Origin: a virus | Strand: one strand, 5' to 3' | Length of the DNA: 55,705 bases | IMG/VR virus record: IMGVR_UViG_3300001460_005756 | Span: 1,572 to 57,276 of that record | Shown: positions 16,437 through 25,269 of the stretch, piece after piece | Layout: each line of letters starts with the position of its first letter | Numbering within the stretch: position 1 is the first letter of the stretch | The notes under the pieces: model-generated | Seen by the model: the letters and a program-made list of their open reading frames with translations, nothing else | What the model was told of the DNA's origin: nothing | Databases searched by the model: none | Program-made: the position numbers and the translations under genes

Positions 16437-17205
16437 GGGCGATTCTTTTAGAGAGTTGCTAGATATTTGGGAATCTGAAGGGTTGTGTAAACTTGGAGAC
16501 AGCCCAGATGGATTTTGTTGGGTAGATAAGCCTGGCAAAATTTTATTATACGATCATCCAAGAGTTGATGATCGACCAGTCTCTCCTTTTGAATATGGAT
16601 TATTTGGTAATACGATTCCTAACTGTGCAGACGACAGATGCAAGCCTTGGATTTTTTGGGGAAGAAAACCAAAGCTAATAGAAAAATATAAAAAAGAATT
16701 TAGACGTTCTTACCAAGACAGAAAAATCGAAAGTATTTTCTTGGGTAAGATAGAAAATCAAGTACAATTAGATAAAAGATCATCACATGATTGGTCTGAT
16801 TGTATAGAACTGTTTAGTATGCCCGTTATGATGGGGGACACCAACAGGTGGCCTTACACACAAGAAGAGTATTTGGAAAAACTTTCCTATTCTAAATTTG
16901 GATTATGTCTGCCAGGCTACGGTCCAAAATGTAATAGAGAAATAGAGTACATGGCTTTTGGTGTGGTTCCAATCGTAACACCCGGTGTGGATACTACCTA
17001 CTATAATAAACTGGTAGAAAATACACACTTTATAAAAATCTCTTCTCCAGAAGAGATAGATAAACTAAGAGAAGTCAAAGAGGAAGAGTGGAAAACTCTT
17101 TCTGATAATTGCATATCTTGGTACGAGGAAAACTGTTCCTCATATGGATCCTTTTCAACTACATGTAAAATTTTAAATGAGGTATTTCAGTATGAATGCG
17201 AATGA
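16405..17205 (+). CDS. Exostosin-like (GT47/GT-B type) glycosyltransferase
   Basis: The 266-residue product contains FGLCLPGYGPKCNREIEYM (about 165-183), the exostosin-type donor-binding block of the form L-x-G-x-G-x-x-x-R-x-x-E. AFGVVPIVTPG follows, where a GT-B enzyme binds the nucleotide sugar. IFWGRKPKLIEKY (about 82-94) fits the N-terminal Rossmann half. The GTG at 16405 overlaps the previous gene by 32 bases; the first in-frame alternative is a TTG near 16456, so the exact start is uncertain. Confidence 0.6.
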   Translation: MIILKPRQGHKGDSFRELLDIWESEGLCKLGDSPDGFCWVDKPGKILLYDHPRVDDRPVSPFEYGLFGNTIPNCADDRCKPWIFWGRKPKLIEKYKKEFRRSYQDRKIESIFLGKIENQVQLDKRSSHDWSDCIELFSMPVMMGDTNRWPYTQEEYLEKLSYSKFGLCLPGYGPKCNREIEYMAFGVVPIVTPGVDTTYYNKLVENTHFIKISSPEEIDKLREVKEEEWKTLSDNCISWYEENCSSYGSFSTTCKILNEVFQYECE

Positions 17206-18016
17206 AGGTAATGAGAAATTAAAGCAAATGGTTTTATCAGGTGAAGCTTTTTGTGCAGGAAAGATTGGAAATTCTGAGCAGTTGGCTCTTATTCAAAATC
17301 TAATGGAAGCACCCACTTGGAACCAGCAGGTGATTTATTTTATCACTGTTATTGCTGGAGTTTTTCCCGAAGATCAGGATACACTAAACGAGTTTGCTGA
17401 AGTATTTTATGAGTGTTTAGATCAAGTTGATCTCTCTCCAAAGTGGTTAGATCATGATGAAGAAATTCTCACCGCGAGAAATCCAGAAGTTCTCTTGACT
17501 GAACTTAGAGGTCTTGAACCATACTACCACGATAACCCTTGGACAGAAGCTCTTGCTGGTAAAAAGGTTTTGGTTATGTCACCATTTGCCAAAACAATTA
17601 AAGAGCAGTATGATAACAACAGGGAGTCGCTCTGGGAAGATGGAAGAGTTCTTCCTGAGTTTGATTTAGAAGTTGTAGAAACACCACAGTCACATTACTT
17701 AACCGAATCCCCTTACGAGAATTGGTTTGAGGGACTGGATGATCTCAAGTCGAAGATCGAAGACTCTGACGCTGACGTTGTTCTCACTGGTTGTGGAGCT
17801 TGGTCACTTCCTCTTGCTGTACATGCGAAGAGATTCAACAAGCAGGGTATTCACATAGGTGGTCCAACACAGATTCTCTTTGGTGTTAAGGGTGGTAGAT
17901 GGGATACTCACCCAATCATTTCAGAGTTCTATAATGAAAACTGGAAAAGGCCATCGGCAGAAGAAACTCCTGAAAAAGAAAAAACAGAACTCGTAGAAAA
18001 CAGTTGTTACTGGTGA
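17192..18016 (+). CDS. Hypothetical protein, possibly GT-D-type glycosyltransferase
   Basis: The 274 residues have an N-terminal FCAGKIGNSEQLAL (about 20-33) similar to the R-x-G-D/N-x-E opening of GT-D fold enzymes. Later VVLTGCGAWSLPLAVHAKR (about 197-215) and HIGGPTQILFGVKGGRWD (about 223-240) match the glycine-rich and HIG blocks of that fold. The C-terminus ENSCYW is unusual. ATG 17192 is preferred because GAGG at 17179-17182 is well spaced; ATG 17177 is in frame. The family assignment is tentative and rests on order of motifs only. Confidence 0.45.
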   Translation: MNANEGNEKLKQMVLSGEAFCAGKIGNSEQLALIQNLMEAPTWNQQVIYFITVIAGVFPEDQDTLNEFAEVFYECLDQVDLSPKWLDHDEEILTARNPEVLLTELRGLEPYYHDNPWTEALAGKKVLVMSPFAKTIKEQYDNNRESLWEDGRVLPEFDLEVVETPQSHYLTESPYENWFEGLDDLKSKIEDSDADVVLTGCGAWSLPLAVHAKRFNKQGIHIGGPTQILFGVKGGRWDTHPIISEFYNENWKRPSAEETPEKEKTELVENSCYW

Positions 18017-18024
18017 GGTGAACT

Positions 18025-18867
18025 ATGAAGATATGGGATTGCTTTAATTTTTATAATGAGTTAGACTTACTAGAGCTTAGACTTGAAGAGTTATATGATG
18101 TCGTAGATCATTTTGTTCTATGTGAAAATACCGTCACTCACATGGGTGATGATAAACCTCTTTACTTCGAAGAAAACAAAGAGAGATATTCTAAGTACCT
18201 CGATAAGATCGTTCATGTTGTGGTTGATGACATGAAAGGTAAAGGAAGAGCATACATTGACATAGAACAAAAGAATAGATGTATAGACGGTTTGAGTAAC
18301 TGTACTCGTGATGATCTTATTCTTTATTCTGATTTAGATGAGATACCAATCAGAAGTAAACTAAAAGAAGTAATAGAGGAATATAAAGTAACTAAACAAC
18401 CCTTTTGTCTACAGGGTAACTTCCATTGCTATTTCTTGAATGGTATTAGATCTAGTGAAGGCGAATTCCAAAAGTGGAATGGACCTACCGGGATATCACA
18501 CGCCACTCTGGAAACTTCAGGTTTAACACTAAACCAGTTGCGTGACTTGAGAGATAAACATCCTCAGATAAAAATCTTTAAGGAAACGGCGTGTCACCTT
18601 ACATACATTGGAACTCCTGAGCAGATAGAAATTAAGTTGAGGAACTGGGGACATGCAGTTGATCTGGGTAAGAATTTCATGGAGGGTGTTGATGATGTGC
18701 CTGCAAAAATACAATCTTTCATAGACGAAGGTAAGTTTTTGTTCAATGAACATCGAGTTAGATATGTTGATCCAGATGAAATACCAATGTTAGAATCTTA
18801 CACAGAGAACAAAGAAAAGTATTACCATCTTATTTCATCTTACAATCCGTCTCTAAAGGAGACTTGA
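18025..18867 (+). CDS. Glycosyltransferase family 17-like protein
   Basis: GT17 includes the bisecting N-acetylglucosaminyltransferase MGAT3 and many bacterial and viral relatives. The 280 residues open with MKIWDCFNFYNELDLLELR, the GT17 signature. KPLYFEENKERYSKYLDKI (about 47-65) and the acidic YSDLDEIP (about 107-114), expected to hold the metal and nucleotide, follow. Gene spacing is eight bases from the previous stop, with GAGGTG as ribosome site. A more divergent relative lies at 22488. Confidence 0.78.
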   Translation: MKIWDCFNFYNELDLLELRLEELYDVVDHFVLCENTVTHMGDDKPLYFEENKERYSKYLDKIVHVVVDDMKGKGRAYIDIEQKNRCIDGLSNCTRDDLILYSDLDEIPIRSKLKEVIEEYKVTKQPFCLQGNFHCYFLNGIRSSEGEFQKWNGPTGISHATLETSGLTLNQLRDLRDKHPQIKIFKETACHLTYIGTPEQIEIKLRNWGHAVDLGKNFMEGVDDVPAKIQSFIDEGKFLFNEHRVRYVDPDEIPMLESYTENKEKYYHLISSYNPSLKET

Positions 18868-18868
18868 T

Positions 18869-19486
18869 ATGACACATGGGCAACTTAAACAGTATGGATC
18901 CGGTACATGTGCATGGGTGGTGGATCCGGAATTAATAAACCCCCACTCTGTTGTTTATTCGTTTGGGGTTGGCGAAGATATTTCTTTTGATGACGATCTT
19001 TATAAGAATCACGGTTGCACTGTTTATTTGTTTGATCCCACTCCTCGCTCAGTCAAGTACTATTCCGATCAGGACACACCTTCTTCTTTTGTTTTTGAAA
19101 CAATAGGTCTTTCAGATCATGACGGAGATCTTTTGATGGAACAACCAGATCGGGCTGAGTGGGTTTCCTACAGAGAAGTGATTGGTGAATCTAACACTAC
19201 CATACGGTGTGAAGTAAAGAAGTTAAAAACTATAATGGAATCGAAAGGTCATAGCCATATCGATCTTCTTAAGATGGACATAGAGGGATCTGAATTTTCT
19301 GTTGTTGAGGATATGATTAAGGATGAAATATTCCCAACACAACTACTAGTAGAATATCACGAAAGATTTGATGATTATTCAGTTGAAGATAAAGAAAAAT
19401 CTGTTAAACTATTAGTTGATAATGGTTATGACATTGTATGGACAAACATGCAAGAGTTTACATTCGTCAGAGGAGAACCAACTTGA
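18869..19486 (+). CDS. FkbM-type SAM methyltransferase
   Basis: FkbM-family enzymes O-methylate sugars and polyketides. The 205 residues have the FkbM layout: VYSFGVGEDISFD (about 29-41) in place of motif I, YLFDPTPRS (about 53-61) with the acidic residue that contacts SAM ribose, and the hallmark LLKMDIEGSEF (about 133-143). Context among glycosyltransferases supports sugar O-methylation. The ATG lies two bases past the previous stop with AGGAG ahead. It overlaps the next gene by four bases. Confidence 0.7.
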   Translation: MTHGQLKQYGSGTCAWVVDPELINPHSVVYSFGVGEDISFDDDLYKNHGCTVYLFDPTPRSVKYYSDQDTPSSFVFETIGLSDHDGDLLMEQPDRAEWVSYREVIGESNTTIRCEVKKLKTIMESKGHSHIDLLKMDIEGSEFSVVEDMIKDEIFPTQLLVEYHERFDDYSVEDKEKSVKLLVDNGYDIVWTNMQEFTFVRGEPT

Positions 19487-20199
19487 GTAGCCTTACAGTA
19501 ATATTGACAGTTTGGAAAAGAAATTATCTTGAAGATCAGCTTCAATCAATTTATAATCAGTCAATCCAGGCAGATGAAATTATAGTTTATCAAAATGATT
19601 CTCACATTGATATCTCGGATCTTCGGGAAAGGTATGGATTTACTCACATACACAATGTGAATAGAAACTTCAAATTCCACGGCAGATTTACTCTTCCACT
19701 TATTTTAGACACAGACTACGTTGCAATTTTCGATGACGATACTATTCCTAATCCCGGATGGTTGGAGTACGCGGTAAATAAATCAAAACAACTTAACTCC
19801 ATTATAGGTGCAAACGGAAGATACTCTCATATTAAGGTTGGTGGCATTGATTTTGGTGCATTCAATACTGAAGATGTCGAGGTTGACTTCGTTGGACACT
19901 GTTGGGTTTTCAAAAGGGACTGGGTGAAAAACTTCTGGAGAGAGGATCAAGTTACTCTCGATAACGCAGAGGACATTCAGTTTTGTGCATCACTCAAGGT
20001 AAATGGTGACATAAGAAGTTTTGTCCCTGCACAACCAAAAGATAACCCTGCTATTTGGTCTGATCCCCACAACTGTGTTTTAGGTGATGATGATTTGGCT
20101 TCATATAAACAACAAGGTCATTCTGATCTTAGAGAAAATGTAATGGGTTACTGGAAAGATAGAGGCTGGAAACCTGTTGCTCTGGAGAAGTCAAAATGA
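19483..20199 (+). CDS. Glycosyltransferase, GT-A family 2-like (TTG start)
   Basis: The product starts SSLTVILTVWKRNYLEDQL, a textbook family 2 opening strand. It continues with QADEIIVYQND (about 28-38) and VAIFDDDTIPNPGWL (about 85-99), which carries the D-x-D. AEDIQFCASLK (about 164-174) fits the catalytic-base and acceptor region. A TTG at 19483 with AGGAG at 19471-19475 gives a four-base overlap with the FkbM gene; no ATG fits, and upstream in-frame starts would add a long overlap. Confidence 0.72.
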   Translation: MSSLTVILTVWKRNYLEDQLQSIYNQSIQADEIIVYQNDSHIDISDLRERYGFTHIHNVNRNFKFHGRFTLPLILDTDYVAIFDDDTIPNPGWLEYAVNKSKQLNSIIGANGRYSHIKVGGIDFGAFNTEDVEVDFVGHCWVFKRDWVKNFWREDQVTLDNAEDIQFCASLKVNGDIRSFVPAQPKDNPAIWSDPHNCVLGDDDLASYKQQGHSDLRENVMGYWKDRGWKPVALEKSK

Positions 20200-20915
20200 T
20201 AATCATACCAGATTTTACGCCCTGTGGTTTTGGGAATAAAGTTCTCTACTACAATAACATGAGACAGTTAGCAGCGAAACAAGGTGTTGGTTATGCATGT
20301 CCCCCTTGGGAAGGACTAAGTGTCTTTGATTTACCTCTGGAAAATATTACACAAACAGAACCACAATATCTACCGTTCTGTTTGGGTGAAAAGTATTTTG
20401 ACTGGAAAACAATATCAACTAGAGATATTTTCAAGTTCGCAGTAGAAGAACCACCATTAATTAAAAATTCATGTGCTGTTCATTTCAGAGGAACTGATAA
20501 GTTCAGAGTGGACAAAGATGCAATTTACGTTGGACAAAAGACTCAATACTATTTGGATGCAATTGATAGACTCAAAGAAGAAGTAAACCATTTTTATATT
20601 TTCACTGATGATTTAGAAATGGATCAATTCAAAGCAGTGGTAGAGAGACTAAAGGAACTTAAGTTAGGCTATTCCTTTGGTGATAATACTTGGGATAGAG
20701 AATATTTTGCTGAAGACTTTGTTAGGATGTCGCACTGTGATTATATGATATCAAGTCCATCTACTTTTAATATTGTCGCTGGTATGGTAGGAAAAAATAA
20801 AAAGATAATTCATTCAAAAGAATGGCTAGATAACAGGAAAAACAAAAATGATCGGTTCTGGGTTGAGTTGTTAGAAAATCAAGATGAAGATTATTCAGTA
20901 TGGGAACTTATATAA
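20196..20915 (+). CDS. Fucosyltransferase-like protein (GT11/GT-B type)
   Basis: The 239 residues include CAVHFRGTDKF (about 92-102), comparable to the H-x-R-R-G-D donor motif of alpha-1,2-fucosyltransferases. HFYIFTDDLE (about 126-135) and a C-terminal MISSPSTFNIVAGMVG block (about 181-196) where GT11 enzymes bind the nucleotide follow. GFGNKVLYYNNMRQLA at the start matches G-x-G-N-x-x-F/Y. The gene at 28163 has the same architecture and seems paralogous. Donor identity is not proven. Confidence 0.6.
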   Translation: MIIIPDFTPCGFGNKVLYYNNMRQLAAKQGVGYACPPWEGLSVFDLPLENITQTEPQYLPFCLGEKYFDWKTISTRDIFKFAVEEPPLIKNSCAVHFRGTDKFRVDKDAIYVGQKTQYYLDAIDRLKEEVNHFYIFTDDLEMDQFKAVVERLKELKLGYSFGDNTWDREYFAEDFVRMSHCDYMISSPSTFNIVAGMVGKNKKIIHSKEWLDNRKNKNDRFWVELLENQDEDYSVWELI

Positions 20916-21568
20916 TGTTAAAAAGAACTGATAGAGATCATGTAATGCAAACACTCTCAGACAATCCACAATGGAACGTGGTTGATTTGGGGTGTGGTGC
21001 GAAGAGCGGATGTGAGTATGCGGATGTGTTGGTTGATCACGATGATCACACAGACAATTATCCAAATAAGAAGTTTGTCAAACACGAATTGAATTCATAT
21101 CCATATCCATTTAAAGATAAAGAATTTGATTATTGTTTTGCTAGTCATATATTAGAACATATTCATGAACCAGTTAAATTTCTCAATGAGATTGTGAGAA
21201 TATCAAAGAGGGGTTATATTGAAGTACCATCCCCCTTGTTTGATAACTTAGTTTCATCTTTTGATCCAAGAGAAGAGTTTGGACATAAGTGGTGGATATC
21301 TTTCAGTGATGCTAAGTTCACACTTCAGTTTAGACATAGGCAAAATATTTTACACAACACAATCGATATACCAGAATGTAATAAGTTATATCCTTTCTTC
21401 AGAAAGAGTATGGTTGTTGAGTTGTATTGGGAAGATCGTATATCTGCTGAATTATGCGATGATACGTATTCATACGAAGAAAAGACATACGATCTGAGTT
21501 CTGAAAGTGTGACACCATGGGTTATAGGTCAGAATATTTTGAGTAAACTTGGAATCAAATTTAACTAG
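20915..21568 (+). CDS. Class I SAM methyltransferase (Methyltransf_11 type)
   Basis: The 217 residues show a clear class I motif I, WNVVDLGCGAKSG (about 20-32), an acidic end of strand 2 at VLVDHDDH, and the post-I block FDYCFASHILEHI (about 64-76), typical of small-molecule methyltransferases. The rest is an unassigned C-terminal half rich in aromatic residues. ATG 20915 overlaps the previous stop (TAATG); an ATG 15 bases earlier is in frame. In this setting a sugar or lipid-linked intermediate is the likely substrate. Confidence 0.65.
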   Translation: MLKRTDRDHVMQTLSDNPQWNVVDLGCGAKSGCEYADVLVDHDDHTDNYPNKKFVKHELNSYPYPFKDKEFDYCFASHILEHIHEPVKFLNEIVRISKRGYIEVPSPLFDNLVSSFDPREEFGHKWWISFSDAKFTLQFRHRQNILHNTIDIPECNKLYPFFRKSMVVELYWEDRISAELCDDTYSYEEKTYDLSSESVTPWVIGQNILSKLGIKFN

Positions 21569-21576
21569 GAGCGATT

Positions 21577-22491
21577 ATGCGATATCTTGTAACTGGCGGC
21601 GCCGGTTTTATTGGAAGTAATTTAGTAAATAGATTGATTGACGAAGGTCATGAAGTTGTTGTAATAGACAATGAATCATCTGACTGTCATGATAATTTTT
21701 ACTGGAACGAAGAAGCAGAAAATTACAAGTATGACATTTGTGAATATGATAAAATTTTTCCTCTGTTCGAGGATGTCGATACTGTCTTTCATATTGCAGC
21801 ACAAGCTAGAATTCAAATCTGTATAAACAATCCAACCACCGCTGCTAAAACAAATGTATATGGAACAAGTTGTGTTCTGCAAGCAGCAAAGGAAAACGGA
21901 GTAAGACGATTAGTTTATTCTTCTACATCATCTGCATACGGTTTGTCAAACACCCCTCCTTTGGTAGAGACAATGCCAAAAGATTGTCTGAATCCATACT
22001 CAGTGACCAAAGTTTGTGGTGAAGAGTTGTGTGAGATGTATACTAAGTTATTTGGTTTCGAGACAGTGATCTTCAGATACTTTAATGTATATGGAGAGAA
22101 TCAGCCATTGAAGGGGCAGTACGCACCTGTGGTTGGTATCTTCCAGCGCCAAGTTGATGCTGGTATTCCAATGACAGTCGTTGGCGATGGACTTCAAACT
22201 AGAGACTATACTCATGTATCTGATGTGGTAGAAGCTAATATTCTTGCTTCTAGAACATATAATGGTGCTGCTTTGGGTCAAATTTTTAATATTGGTTATG
22301 GAGAGAATTTGAGTGTCATGGATCTTGTTAAGATGATTGGTAAGGGTGATTCTCCGAAAGAGTTTGAAGATTATGTCTACATTGGACGAAGACCGGGAGA
22401 AGCTCGTGATACTCTTTCTGATTGCTCTAAAGCAGAACAAATTCTTAATTGGAAAGCTAAGATAAGATTGGAAGATTGGTTAGGAAAATGA
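21577..22491 (+). CDS. NAD-dependent nucleotide-sugar epimerase/dehydratase (extended SDR)
   Basis: The 304-residue protein has the Rossmann motif GGAGFIGS (7-14), VVVIDNES for the NAD ribose, the catalytic Tyr/Lys in NPYSVTK (Y141, K145), and RYFNVYG and TRDYTHVSDVVEA (about 208-220). These are standard for UDP-glucose 4-epimerase/UDP-GlcNAc 4-epimerase relatives. It would change the stereochemistry of an NDP-sugar used by neighbouring transferases. Which sugar cannot be read from motifs; a 4,6-dehydratase is less likely because the usual T-D-E triad next to the YSVTK block is not seen. Confidence 0.8.
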   Translation: MRYLVTGGAGFIGSNLVNRLIDEGHEVVVIDNESSDCHDNFYWNEEAENYKYDICEYDKIFPLFEDVDTVFHIAAQARIQICINNPTTAAKTNVYGTSCVLQAAKENGVRRLVYSSTSSAYGLSNTPPLVETMPKDCLNPYSVTKVCGEELCEMYTKLFGFETVIFRYFNVYGENQPLKGQYAPVVGIFQRQVDAGIPMTVVGDGLQTRDYTHVSDVVEANILASRTYNGAALGQIFNIGYGENLSVMDLVKMIGKGDSPKEFEDYVYIGRRPGEARDTLSDCSKAEQILNWKAKIRLEDWLGK

Positions 22492-23267
22492 TCTACTTAA
22501 AGACTTATTTCTATAGACCTCACGAAATGAGATTTCTTCAGATGAATTTGATCGAGTCATATGATCATATTGATCGCTTTGTGATATGCGAGTGCAACAG
22601 AACACACACGGGTATGCCAAATGAATTGTTGTGGGAAAAGGAAAATCTAATTGAACATTTTCCGAAGAATCTTCGCGACAAGATTCTATATCTTCCATGT
22701 GATGTATCTGAAACTACAGTGGAAGCTTATGAAAATGAAGATGATATTCATAGAATAAATGAACCTGCCATGAGAAGTCACTTCATGAAAATGATTAATT
22801 TCGAAGACGATGATATTATTATTTCAATAGACGCGGATGAAATAATTTACGAGCAGGCATATGAACATATAATAAATGAAACTGCTATACATGATCTGGT
22901 TCGTTTAAATTTGAATCAATTTTTTTGGAAGATGAATTATCTTTGGGAAAATAAAGATTTTACATCTGCAATATCAGCTAAGTATAAAGTATTTAAAAAC
23001 AACTACCCATGCAATTGGAGAGATGTCGGTCCTATTTTACCAATGAAAGCAGGTTGTCATTTCTCTTGGTGTATGCATCCAGAGGACATGGTATATAAAT
23101 TGCATACCTACAGTCACCCTCAGTATAGAAAATTTGCAGACGCTGATCTATTGGAAAAGGTTATAGAAAACAAAGAGTATCCGTTTGATCCCAATATAGA
23201 ATTTAATATAAGAGAGTTAGATTGGCATGACGAAATACTACCAAAATCAATTCACACTGCCTGGTAA
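22488..23267 (+). CDS. Glycosyltransferase family 17-like protein, divergent
   Basis: The 259 residues start MIYLKTYFYRPHEMRFLQM, parallel to the opening of the GT17 gene at 18025, with HIDRFVICECNRTHTGMP (about 27-44) matching its VDHFVLCENTVTHMG. The acidic motif is IISIDADEII (about 106-115). A C-terminal region with several Trp and His residues is not shared. The ATG overlaps the epimerase stop (ATGA). It overlaps the following HAD gene by 41 bases. Confidence 0.65.
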   Translation: MIYLKTYFYRPHEMRFLQMNLIESYDHIDRFVICECNRTHTGMPNELLWEKENLIEHFPKNLRDKILYLPCDVSETTVEAYENEDDIHRINEPAMRSHFMKMINFEDDDIIISIDADEIIYEQAYEHIINETAIHDLVRLNLNQFFWKMNYLWENKDFTSAISAKYKVFKNNYPCNWRDVGPILPMKAGCHFSWCMHPEDMVYKLHTYSHPQYRKFADADLLEKVIENKEYPFDPNIEFNIRELDWHDEILPKSIHTAW

Positions 23268-23892
23268 AATCTCAGTAGTACTTTTTGATTTAGATGGAGT
23301 TCTTGTTGATGCCTGTGATTGGCACTTTGTTGCTTTAAATAAAGCACTCAGAGATACAGTCGATATAGAAATTAGTAGACATGATCACGAAAAGAAGTAT
23401 AATGGATTACCGACAAAAGTTAAATTGGAAATGTTGGGTATAGATAATGAGACTTCCAATAAGATTTGGAAAACAAAACAGGACTTGACTCTGGGGATAA
23501 TAAAGAAAAATTCTTGTCCTGCGTATGATAAAATTTATTTGCATGATGTTCTAAAAGAAAATTCAATTAAAATTGGTTGTGTTACAAATTCAATAAGAGA
23601 AACATCAGAAGCGATGTTAAAGTCAACTTCACAGTATGATTTCATAGACTTGTTGATAACAAATGAAGATGTAAAAAACAATAAACCATCTCCTGATTGT
23701 TATGATCTGGCAGTAGAAAAATTTGGGGTTGATCCAAAGAATGTTTTGATTGTAGAGGATTCTGATAAAGGATTTGAAGCAGCTACTACCTCCGTTGTGC
23801 CAAACATATGGAAGGTAGACAATTGTAAAGAAGTTAATTATAAAAATTTCAAGGAGTTTCTCGATGAAAATTTTAATACCAATGGCGGGTGA
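23227..23892 (+). CDS. HAD-superfamily phosphatase/phosphoglucomutase-like
   Basis: The 221 residues contain all four HAD motifs: FDLDGVLVDA (20-29), the Ser/Thr motif CVTNSI (about 118-123), the Lys motif in NNKPSPD (about 152-158) and VEDSDKGFEAA (about 177-187). The cap and spacing resemble beta-phosphoglucomutase/GmhB-type enzymes. The neighbouring nucleotidyltransferase suggests it makes or removes a sugar phosphate before activation. It overlaps both neighbours (41 and 29 bases), unusual even in this packed operon. Confidence 0.72.
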   Translation: MTKYYQNQFTLPGKISVVLFDLDGVLVDACDWHFVALNKALRDTVDIEISRHDHEKKYNGLPTKVKLEMLGIDNETSNKIWKTKQDLTLGIIKKNSCPAYDKIYLHDVLKENSIKIGCVTNSIRETSEAMLKSTSQYDFIDLLITNEDVKNNKPSPDCYDLAVEKFGVDPKNVLIVEDSDKGFEAATTSVVPNIWKVDNCKEVNYKNFKEFLDENFNTNGG

Positions 23893-24580
23893 AGGAAGTC
23901 GTTTTGCTAAAGAAGGATATACTTTCCCAAAACCACTGATTGATGTTGATGGTAAATCGATGATTCAAACTGTTGTTGAAAACTTAGACTTCGATGCAGA
24001 TTATATTTTCCTTGTGAGAAAACAACACCTAGAAGAATACTCTGGTCTCAAGGAAACCCTTTATGAAATTACAAATGGTAGAACAACAATTGTTGAGGTT
24101 GATGGTTTAACCGAGGGAGCTGCATGTACAGCTCTCTTAGCAAAAGAATTTATTGATAATGATGATGATTTGTTGATTGCAAATTCAGATCAGTTCATTG
24201 AATATCAAAATCAAAACTTCAATCTTATAAAAAATATGACTGACGTTGACTCTATGGTTTTCACCTTTACATCTGTTCACCCAAAATGGTCTTTTGTTAA
24301 AACAAATTCTAGAGGATTTGTTACAGAGGTCGCTGAAAAGAAACCTATATCTAATATAGCAACGTGTGGTATTTATTGGTACAGAAACGGTTCTGACTTT
24401 GTGAAGTATGCAGAAGATATGATCTCTAAAAACATCAGAGTGAATAATGAATTCTACATTGCTCCTGTATATAATGAACTGATTCAAGATAAAAAAACAT
24501 TAGTGCCTTTCTTTGTTCATGCGATGCATGGACTGGGAACTCCAGAAGATCTTAGAACATATTTGGGTAAAATTAAATGA
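23864..24580 (+). CDS. Sugar-phosphate nucleotidyltransferase
   Basis: The 238 residues start MKILIPMAGEGSRF, the G-x-G-x-R pyrophosphorylase loop, followed by the Lys in FPKPLIDVDGKSMI (about 21-34). A metal-binding aspartate in LLIANSDQFI (about 103-112) and a CGIYWYR strand follow. It would join NTP and a sugar 1-phosphate to give an NDP-sugar, probably supplying the transferases around it. AAGGAG lies eight bases before the ATG. Base and sugar specificity are unknown. Confidence 0.78.
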   Translation: MKILIPMAGEGSRFAKEGYTFPKPLIDVDGKSMIQTVVENLDFDADYIFLVRKQHLEEYSGLKETLYEITNGRTTIVEVDGLTEGAACTALLAKEFIDNDDDLLIANSDQFIEYQNQNFNLIKNMTDVDSMVFTFTSVHPKWSFVKTNSRGFVTEVAEKKPISNIATCGIYWYRNGSDFVKYAEDMISKNIRVNNEFYIAPVYNELIQDKKTLVPFFVHAMHGLGTPEDLRTYLGKIK

Positions 24581-25263
24581 AATCGATTGTTGTAATAGGT
24601 AAAGGTCCAAGTGTCAGGAGATCATCAAAAGAATTTATAGACTCTTTTGATGAAGTCGCCATATGTAATCATCCGCCTTATAGTGGACATGAACACTTAA
24701 TTTCAAACAGAGCAAATTATCATTTTTTGAACGCTGGTGATCCCCACCCATACGAAAGACATATTCTAGATGGCTTAGGAATAACTCATATCTTTAATAC
24801 TTCCCGATGGGAGAAACCTCCTGTCAAAGAGATATGTCCATCACAAGGTGTGGAATATTATCATGACTTTGGTGTCAAGACTATCGAGGATTTTAAAAAA
24901 TATGGTTTTGATGAATGGGGTCCTTCTAGTGGCATACAAGCATTTTCTTTGTTTGTTGATAACGAAGAATATAATAAGATAGCTTTGGTTGGGTTTGACT
25001 TTTTTCAGAAAGGTAAAAAAAATTACTATTTCGAAAAAGAAGAAGCGAACCCGAGTCTACACTATCTTTGGAATAATGGCACATACTCACCGGATGGAAC
25101 CGTCATGAAAAGTACACATGGCGGTCCGGAGAAAACTATAGACTACATTTTAAATAAAATGACTAGTCTCCCAGACAAAGAATTTTTATTGATGACCGAT
25201 TATGACTTTGAAAATAGCCCCTATGAACTAGGGGATAAGCTACAAAACTTAAAACTACTGTGA
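24577..25263 (+). CDS. Sialyltransferase-like protein (GT42/GT29-type motifs)
   Basis: The 228 residues open with IVVIGKGPSVRRSS, the sialyl-motif-like N-G/K-G-P-S loop, then FDEVAICN (about 24-31), like the FDVFRCN strand of Campylobacter Cst enzymes. GPSSGIQAFSLFV (about 115-127) and IALVGFDFFQKG (about 135-146) correspond to their SG(V/I) helix and I-x-L-x-G-(I/F)-D-F-(Y/F)-Q-x-G block. Such enzymes move CMP-linked sialic acids. The NeuA- and NeuB-type genes at 32-34 kb make this reading plausible. A protein in the related DUF115-like group is the main alternative. Confidence 0.55.
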   Translation: MKSIVVIGKGPSVRRSSKEFIDSFDEVAICNHPPYSGHEHLISNRANYHFLNAGDPHPYERHILDGLGITHIFNTSRWEKPPVKEICPSQGVEYYHDFGVKTIEDFKKYGFDEWGPSSGIQAFSLFVDNEEYNKIALVGFDFFQKGKKNYYFEKEEANPSLHYLWNNGTYSPDGTVMKSTHGGPEKTIDYILNKMTSLPDKEFLLMTDYDFENSPYELGDKLQNLKLL

Positions 25264-25269
25264 GGAAAT

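Noticed and set aside
21577-22491. Reading the epimerase as a UDP-GlcNAc 4,6-dehydratase (LegB) that would complete a legionaminic acid route
   Set aside because: It lacks the T-D-E dehydratase triad by eye and its motifs match 4-epimerases; I therefore do not claim a full legionaminate pathway.
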